A stretch of 25,980 nt of DNA from Candidatus Gastranaerophilales bacterium (GTDB lineage Bacteria > Cyanobacteriota > Vampirovibrionia > Gastranaerophilales > Gastranaerophilaceae): positions 1 through 25,980 of the forward strand of contig CALUTA010000005.1 in assembly GCA_944323585.1 (NCBI GenBank), given 5' to 3'. The notes beneath the pieces are model-generated. The model was not told where the DNA came from, searched no databases, and was given only the letters and a program-made list of their open reading frames with translations. This document shows, in pieces, positions 21,735 to 25,980 of this stretch. How positions within the stretch are numbered: the first letter of the stretch is position 1; each line of letters starts with the position of its first letter. Made by a program: the position numbers and the translations under genes.

Positions 21735-23039
21735 TTAAGCTGATATTTCTTTATTTTCATCATTTTTTGTTGGCAGCGGTATTAATTCAGCTTGATTTCT
21801 GTTTTTTACCATATCAGCTGTAATAACGAATTTATCAATATTACCTTTTGTCGGAACATCATACATTACATCAAGCATAATTTCTTCAACAATTGATCTT
21901 AAGGCTCTGGCACCGGTGTTTCGTTTTAAAGCTTCCTGAGCAATCAAATCAACTGCTTCAGGCTCAAATTCAAGATCTACACCGTCCATTTCCATCAAGC
22001 ATTTGTACTGCTTAAGAACAGCATTTTTAGGTTCTGTCAGAATATTTTTTAATGCTTTTTCGTTCAACTGATCCAAAACTGCATAAATCGGAACACGACC
22101 GATAAATTCAGGAATCAGACCAAATTTAACAAGGTCATCCGGCTGTAATTTTTTGAGCAGTTTAACAGCATTAGCTTCTTTGTCAGCCTGTGACATCGGT
22201 GCTTTTGCTCCAAAACCGATAGTTGATCCGTCATTTGTACGGCGTTCAATAATTTTTTCAAGGCCTACAAATGCGCCGCCGACAATAAAGAGGATATTAC
22301 TTGTGTCAATTTCAATGAATTCCTGATGCGGGTGCTTTCTTCCTCCCTGCGGTGGAACGTGAGCCACAGTACCCTCAATCATTTTTAAAAGTGCCTGCTG
22401 AACGCCTTCACCGGATACATCACGTGTGATTGAAGTGTTTTCGGATTTTCTTGAAATTTTATCAATTTCGTCTATGTATATAATACCTCTTTCAGCCTTA
22501 GTGCTGTCGAAATCAGCGTTCTGATATAACCTGAGAAGAATATTTTCAACGTCATCTCCGACATAACCTGCTTCTGTCAACGTTGTGGCATCTGCAACAG
22601 CAAACGGAACATCCAGCATTTTAGCCAATGTCTGAGCCAGCAAAGTCTTACCGCTTCCGGTAGGCCCTACAAGCAGAATATTTGACTTTTGAATTTCAAC
22701 ATTATCTTTTAAGTTAGTTGACTTGTTGTGTTTAAGACGTTTGTAATGGTTATAAACAGCAACAGCAAGAACTTTTTTTGCATCATCCTGACCGATTATA
22801 TACTGGTCAAGATATTCCTTGATTTCGTGAGGTTTGGGAATCGGTTTTTCTTCTTTTGCTTCTTCTTCAATTCCGTCTTTTTCTTTGTTCTCAAAAAATT
22901 CTTCGTCAAGGATTTCGTTACAAAGTTCTACGCATTCATCGCATATATAAACTTCAGGACCTGCAATTAATTTCTTAACCTGATCCTGTGATTTTCCGCA
23001 AAATGAACATTTTAATCTGCTGTCATCATGTTTAGGCAT
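21735..23039 (-). CDS. clpX: ATP-dependent Clp protease ATPase subunit ClpX
   Basis: A 434-residue AAA+ unfoldase that feeds proteins to ClpP. The N-terminal zinc-binding dimerisation domain has C11-x2-C14 and C33-x2-C36. Walker A is G-P-T-G-S-G-K-T (125-132), the pore loop is G-Y-V-G, and Walker B is I-I-Y-I-D-E-I-D-K. Other family features: an R-K-H loop, sensor residues and an I-G-F type ClpP-docking loop (S-T-I-G-F-G). Length is normal. The Shine-Dalgarno AAAGGAG is well placed. It is the last gene of tig-clpP-clpX, 14 bp after clpP. Confidence 0.98.
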   Translation of the reverse strand: MPKHDDSRLKCSFCGKSQDQVKKLIAGPEVYICDECVELCNEILDEEFFENKEKDGIEEEAKEEKPIPKPHEIKEYLDQYIIGQDDAKKVLAVAVYNHYKRLKHNKSTNLKDNVEIQKSNILLVGPTGSGKTLLAQTLAKMLDVPFAVADATTLTEAGYVGDDVENILLRLYQNADFDSTKAERGIIYIDEIDKISRKSENTSITRDVSGEGVQQALLKMIEGTVAHVPPQGGRKHPHQEFIEIDTSNILFIVGGAFVGLEKIIERRTNDGSTIGFGAKAPMSQADKEANAVKLLKKLQPDDLVKFGLIPEFIGRVPIYAVLDQLNEKALKNILTEPKNAVLKQYKCLMEMDGVDLEFEPEAVDLIAQEALKRNTGARALRSIVEEIMLDVMYDVPTKGNIDKFVITADMVKNRNQAELIPLPTKNDENKEISA

Positions 23040-23053
23040 TTTATCTCCTTTTA

Positions 23054-23647
23054 TTAGCCTTTAACACCGTCACGTGTAACCACTTTGTCAATCATACCGT
23101 ACTCTAACGCTTCAGCCGGAGTCATTATGTAATCTCTATCGGTATCTTTTTCAATTTTCTTTAATGACTGTCCTGTATTGTTTGCAAGAATTTCATTCAA
23201 GGTTTTCTTAATTCTGATAATTTCAGCGGCCTGAATTTCAATATCGGTTGCCTGTCCTTGTGCGCCGCCAAGAGGCTGGTGAATAAGAACTCTTGAGTGC
23301 GGAAGAGCCATTCTTTTGCCTTTTTTACCGGCTGCAAGAAGAAATGCCCCCATTGAAGCCGCCTGACCAAGGCATATAGTTGAAACATCTGCTCTTATAT
23401 GCTGCATTGTGTCATATATTGCCAGACCTGCTGTAACACTTCCGCCCGGACTGTTTATGTATAACATAATATCCTTTTCCGGATTTTCACTATCAAGCAG
23501 CAAAAGTTGCGCAACTATTAAATTTGCAACCATATCATCAATAGGAGTGCCTAAAAAGATGATTCGTTCTCTTAACAGTCTTGAGAATATATCAAAAGAA
23601 CGTTCTCCTCTGCTTGATTGTTCGATTACCACAGGTACAAAGCTCAT
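23054..23647 (-). CDS. clpP: ATP-dependent Clp protease proteolytic subunit ClpP
   Basis: A 197-residue serine protease that forms the 14-mer degradation chamber. The catalytic triad sits at the classical positions: S98 (in G-Q-A-A-S-M-G-A), H123 (in L-I-H-Q-P) and D172. The oxyanion strand N-S-P-G-G-S (65-70) is intact. Ribosome site AAAGGAAA precedes ATG 23647. It lies between tig and clpX, the common bacterial order, and is probably co-transcribed with both. Confidence 0.98.
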   Translation of the reverse strand: MSFVPVVIEQSSRGERSFDIFSRLLRERIIFLGTPIDDMVANLIVAQLLLLDSENPEKDIMLYINSPGGSVTAGLAIYDTMQHIRADVSTICLGQAASMGAFLLAAGKKGKRMALPHSRVLIHQPLGGAQGQATDIEIQAAEIIRIKKTLNEILANNTGQSLKKIEKDTDRDYIMTPAEALEYGMIDKVVTRDGVKG

Positions 23648-23670
23648 ATTTTGTTTCCTTTCTTATTTCA

Positions 23671-23676
23671 TTATAA
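23671..23676 (-). promoter_or_regulatory. Possible internal promoter for clpP-clpX
   Basis: On the minus strand a perfect TATAAT lies in the 37-bp tig-clpP gap, 24 nt before ATG. No convincing -35 hexamer is seen, and the gap is very AT-rich, so this may be chance. Confidence 0.3.
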
Positions 23677-23684
23677 TATTTTTA

Positions 23685-25007
23685 CTATTTGGATTCTACT
23701 TTTTGTTTTTTAGGTTTTATAAAATTAACAGAATTTTTTTCCATCAAAAAGTCCCTAACTTTGTCGTTCAAAGCTTGCTGAGAAAGTGAAGCAATAATTT
23801 CAGGATTTTTGCCCATTTGTTTCATCAAATCTTCTTGTTTCAATCCATAAGCAGCACTGAGTTGATTGAATTTTGCATGAATATCTTTCGGTTCAAGCTT
23901 AATGTTTTCTTCCTGAGCAATTTTGCCTATTACAAGTGAATTTTTAATTCTGAATTTTGCATCTTCTCTGATTGTATCGGCCAGTTTGTCTTTGCCTTCA
24001 GTTTTTTCCACAGCATCCCAGCTGAGCCCTTGAGCTTGAAGTCTTTGTTTGTAATCATTAGTTAAAGATTCAGCCTCTCTTTCTATCATTGTTTCGGGGA
24101 TGTCAACGCTGGCAGCTTCAACAACCTTTTCAAACACGGCATTTTCTGACTTCTGTCTGTCAGAAGTTTCTTTTTGTTTGTCAAGATACTTCTGAATATC
24201 AGCCTTGAATTCATCCACTGTTTTGAACGGACCTACTTTTTGAGCAAAAGCATCATTCAATTCAGGAACTTTTCTTTCTTTTATTTCATTTAATTTAATT
24301 TTGAAAACAGCAGGCTGTCCTTTAAGTTTGTCGTCATGGTAGTTTTCAGGGAAAGTAACTTTTATTTCAAACTCGTCGCCGATATTTTTGCCGACAATTT
24401 GTTCCGCAAAGCCCGGAATAAAGTTTGAATGTCCTAAATCAAGCGGATAATTTTTGGCATCTCCGCCTTCTATTTTTTCTCCGTTTGCAGAGCCTTCAAA
24501 ATCAATTACTGCAATATCTGTTTCTTTTGTCGGCCTGTCAACAACAAGCTCTAAAGTTGCGTACTGGCTCAATACATTTTCTAATGCCCTGTCAAATGCA
24601 TCTTCAGGCATTTCTGTGCTTTCAACGTCAACTTTTAAGTCTTTATACGCACCAAGAACGACTTCAGGTCTGGTTTCAACCTTCAATTCAACAGTCAAAT
24701 CCTGCCCCAGAGTGTAATCAAATTTGGTTATATAAGGCTGTGTAATAACATCAAGATTATTTTCTTTTATTGCTTCTGCAATTACAGACGGCATAAGCTT
24801 GTCAAGAGCTTCATGTTTAATTCTTTCCGTGCCGACCTGTCTTTCTATAACAGCACGCGGTGCTTTGCCTTTTCTAAAGCCGTCTACATTAACATACTGA
24901 GAGATTCTTCTTACTGCTTCATCATAAGCTTTTGCGGCATCTTTTGCCGGAATTGTAATATCTATTTTATAGATGTTGTCGTTTTCTTTTTCTACTGCAA
25001 ATTTCAT
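23685..25007 (-). CDS. tig: Trigger factor (ribosome-bound chaperone)
   Basis: A 440-residue protein with the three trigger-factor domains. The N-terminal ribosome-binding domain (about 1-115) includes the signature G-F-R-K-G-K-A-P (43-50). The FKBP-type peptidyl-prolyl isomerase domain (about 150-245) includes D-x-A-V-I-D-F-E-G and F-I-P-G-F. The long helical C-terminal arm domain (about 250-430) ends in a Lys-rich tail. It binds nascent chains at the ribosome exit tunnel. It is first in tig-clpP-clpX, so folding and degradation are expressed together. Ribosome site AAAGGAA, and a promoter is visible upstream. Confidence 0.97.
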   Translation of the reverse strand: MKFAVEKENDNIYKIDITIPAKDAAKAYDEAVRRISQYVNVDGFRKGKAPRAVIERQVGTERIKHEALDKLMPSVIAEAIKENNLDVITQPYITKFDYTLGQDLTVELKVETRPEVVLGAYKDLKVDVESTEMPEDAFDRALENVLSQYATLELVVDRPTKETDIAVIDFEGSANGEKIEGGDAKNYPLDLGHSNFIPGFAEQIVGKNIGDEFEIKVTFPENYHDDKLKGQPAVFKIKLNEIKERKVPELNDAFAQKVGPFKTVDEFKADIQKYLDKQKETSDRQKSENAVFEKVVEAASVDIPETMIEREAESLTNDYKQRLQAQGLSWDAVEKTEGKDKLADTIREDAKFRIKNSLVIGKIAQEENIKLEPKDIHAKFNQLSAAYGLKQEDLMKQMGKNPEIIASLSQQALNDKVRDFLMEKNSVNFIKPKKQKVESK

Positions 25008-25045
25008 ATATTTTTCCTTTACTGATTATATTAATATCTTATCGA

Positions 25046-25073
25046 ATTATAGCGCAAAAAAGTTTTTGTGCAA
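25046..25073 (-). promoter_or_regulatory. Promoter of the tig-clpP-clpX operon
   Basis: On the minus strand TTGCAC (25068-25073), a 16-nt spacer, then a perfect TATAAT (25046-25051). The leader is about 32 nt. The spacer contains GCGC and a short A/T mirror, and no recognisable heat-shock (CIRCE) operator. Confidence 0.7.
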
Positions 25074-25112
25074 GTCCACCAAAAATAGGATAACTTGAAG
25101 AATTGCACCGGC

Positions 25113-25141
25113 TTGCAAAAGTTAAATTTCTGTGCTAGCCT
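25113..25141 (+). promoter_or_regulatory. Promoter of the acyltransferase gene (leaderless type)
   Basis: TTGCAA (25113-25118), a 17-nt spacer ending in TGC (extended -10), then TAGCCT (25136-25141), 7 nt before ATG 25149. The -10 is weak, but the geometry matches the other leaderless promoters in the window. Confidence 0.5.
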
Positions 25142-25148
25142 AATCGGT

Positions 25149-25853
25149 ATGGTCAGACTAATAAATGCTGATAATGTTATATATTTGAAAAAACTTGTAA
25201 ACGGGATATTAAAAACTCAGGAGATTTTTACAATTATAAAAAGTGTCGATCATCCCGATGTAGGGCCATGTCTTTATGCGATGTGGCACGGCAATCAGTT
25301 TTGCGTTTACGGGATTCCTGACAGAGGAAAAGTAAATGTACTTGTAAGCACTTCTATGGACGGGGATATTATTGCATATTGCATACATAACCTCGGGCTT
25401 AAATCAATTAGAGGCTCTACTGCCAGAAAAGGTGCTGTCGGCGGGACAATGCAGATACTTGAAGCCCTAAAAAGAGGTGAATCCGCAGCTATTATGGTTG
25501 ACGGGCCAAAGGGCCCTGCAAGAAAAGTTAAAGGCGGAATTTTCAAAATCGCTCACATGGCGCAGGTGCCGATTGTGCCTGTCCACTGGTATTCTCCGCA
25601 GTTTAATTTTGTTAAACTTCCGAGCTGGGACAGCCTGACTTCCCCGATTTTATACACAAGACTTATTAACATTTACGGAACACCAATATACATTCAAGAA
25701 GATCTTGATGCTGAAACAGAAAAGAAATATCAGGAAAAATTAAAAGAGTCACTTATTAATTTAGAAGCAAAAGCGCCTCAAATATATAAGGAGGTAAAGC
25801 ACGAAATACCATGGAAACTAAATCTGGACTTAAATTATCAGCGTTACAATTAA
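25149..25853 (+). CDS. Lysophospholipid acyltransferase-like protein (DUF374 family)
   Basis: A 234-residue protein from ATG 25149. Family features: A-M-W-H-G-N-Q (about 44-50, with the presumed catalytic His), S-T-S-M-D-G-D-I-I-A (about 67-76), R-G-S-T-A-R-K-G-A-V-G-G (88-99) and D-G-P-K-G-P (118-123). These match the DUF374 branch of the lysophospholipid/Kdo2-lipid A acyltransferase superfamily, so it probably acylates an envelope lipid; the acceptor is unknown. The frame extends to a TTG at 25095, but that start has no ribosome site. ATG 25149 lies 7 nt after a promoter-like -10 box and gives the usual family length. It is divergent from tig. The next gene begins inside its 3' end. Confidence 0.86.
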   Translation: MVRLINADNVIYLKKLVNGILKTQEIFTIIKSVDHPDVGPCLYAMWHGNQFCVYGIPDRGKVNVLVSTSMDGDIIAYCIHNLGLKSIRGSTARKGAVGGTMQILEALKRGESAAIMVDGPKGPARKVKGGIFKIAHMAQVPIVPVHWYSPQFNFVKLPSWDSLTSPILYTRLINIYGTPIYIQEDLDAETEKKYQEKLKESLINLEAKAPQIYKEVKHEIPWKLNLDLNYQRYN

Positions 25854-25980
25854 ATTCCATTACCGGAAACAAACAGGCTAATATTGAAAAAGTTAATAAC
25901 TTGGTCACACAAAATCTTGAATCAGATACAGATGTCTTAATTTTACCGGAAGTGTGGACTGTAGGATGGGCTTGTGATGA
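25811..25980 (+). CDS. Carbon-nitrogen hydrolase (nitrilase superfamily), N-terminal part
   Basis: ATG 25811 opens a frame that runs off the right edge (56 complete codons). L-K-L-S-A-L-Q-L-N at the start and L-I-L-P-E-V-W-T-V-G-W (about 43-53) match the first strand and first catalytic Glu region of nitrilase-superfamily amidases (E-K-C triad; Lys and Cys would lie outside the window). The substrate cannot be told. It overlaps the end of the acyltransferase gene by 43 nt. A strong AAGGAGGT lies at 25788-25795, 15 nt before the ATG, longer than usual. No alternative in-frame start lies between. Confidence 0.78.
   Translation, partial: METKSGLKLSALQLNSITGNKQANIEKVNNLVTQNLESDTDVLILPEVWTVGWACD

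Noticed and set aside
25008..25094. Heat-shock CIRCE operator upstream of tig
   Set aside because: No TTAGCACTC-N9-GAGTGCTAA-like inverted repeat is present; only a normal promoter is seen.
25095..25148. TTG-started extension of the acyltransferase
   Set aside because: No ribosome site, and it spans the predicted promoter; ATG 25149 gives normal family length.

Overview
The window comes from an AT-rich bacterial chromosome. It is gene-dense, has short intergenic gaps and no replicon, phage or plasmid core genes. A very long beta-repeat adhesin, YkgJ cysteine-cluster paralogues, a CHASE2-GGDEF protein, flavin-dependent thymidylate synthase ThyX and a GatD-type amidotransferase together suggest a gut-type non-photosynthetic cyanobacterial relative (Melainabacteria/Vampirovibrionia, e.g. 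Gastranaerophilales). This placement is inferred from gene content only.

Layout. 1-3655: the C-terminal 1217 residues of a giant filamentous adhesin with about nineteen 23-residue repeats; unexpectedly it ends in a PilZ-like (cyclic-di-GMP receptor) domain. 3838-4329: GNAT acetyltransferase. 4376-5864, minus strand: cupin, MarR regulator and a YkgJ protein, with two matching palindromic operators. 5900-7310: an accessory-looking patch with tRNA-Arg(CCU), a structured insert flanked by a copy of the tRNA 3' end, DedA, and two copies of a 135-150 bp terminal-inverted-repeat (MITE-like) element. 7309-9514, minus strand: a beta-barrel-like protein, second YkgJ, ThyX and ribosomal protein L31. 9775-11763: a small ORF and a CHASE2-GGDEF diguanylate cyclase. 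11936-13663: a secreted protein divergent from a TPR protein. 13733-18296: ProRS, GtrA, GatD, TatD and TlyA. 18293-25007, minus strand: a secreted unknown, DNA polymerase I, then the classic tig-clpP-clpX cluster. 25149-25980: a DUF374-type acyltransferase and the start of a nitrilase-superfamily gene.

How the genes work together. Most are housekeeping (translation, replication, protein quality control, nucleotide and envelope synthesis). The likely novelties are: (1) an adhesin with an intact PilZ signature (RxxxR ... DxSxxG), only 6 kb from a cyclic-di-GMP synthase gene; (2) a recurring promoter style in which the -10 element lies 6-10 nt from the start codon with no Shine-Dalgarno sequence, implying leaderless mRNAs for at least six genes (a YkgJ, marR, the TPR gene, gatD, tatD and the acyltransferase), while neighbouring genes have strong SD sequences; (3) a MarR/cupin mini-regulon with paired operators; and (4) small non-coding mobile elements around the tRNA. 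No CRISPR array, insertion sequence with transposase, or known defence system is visible.
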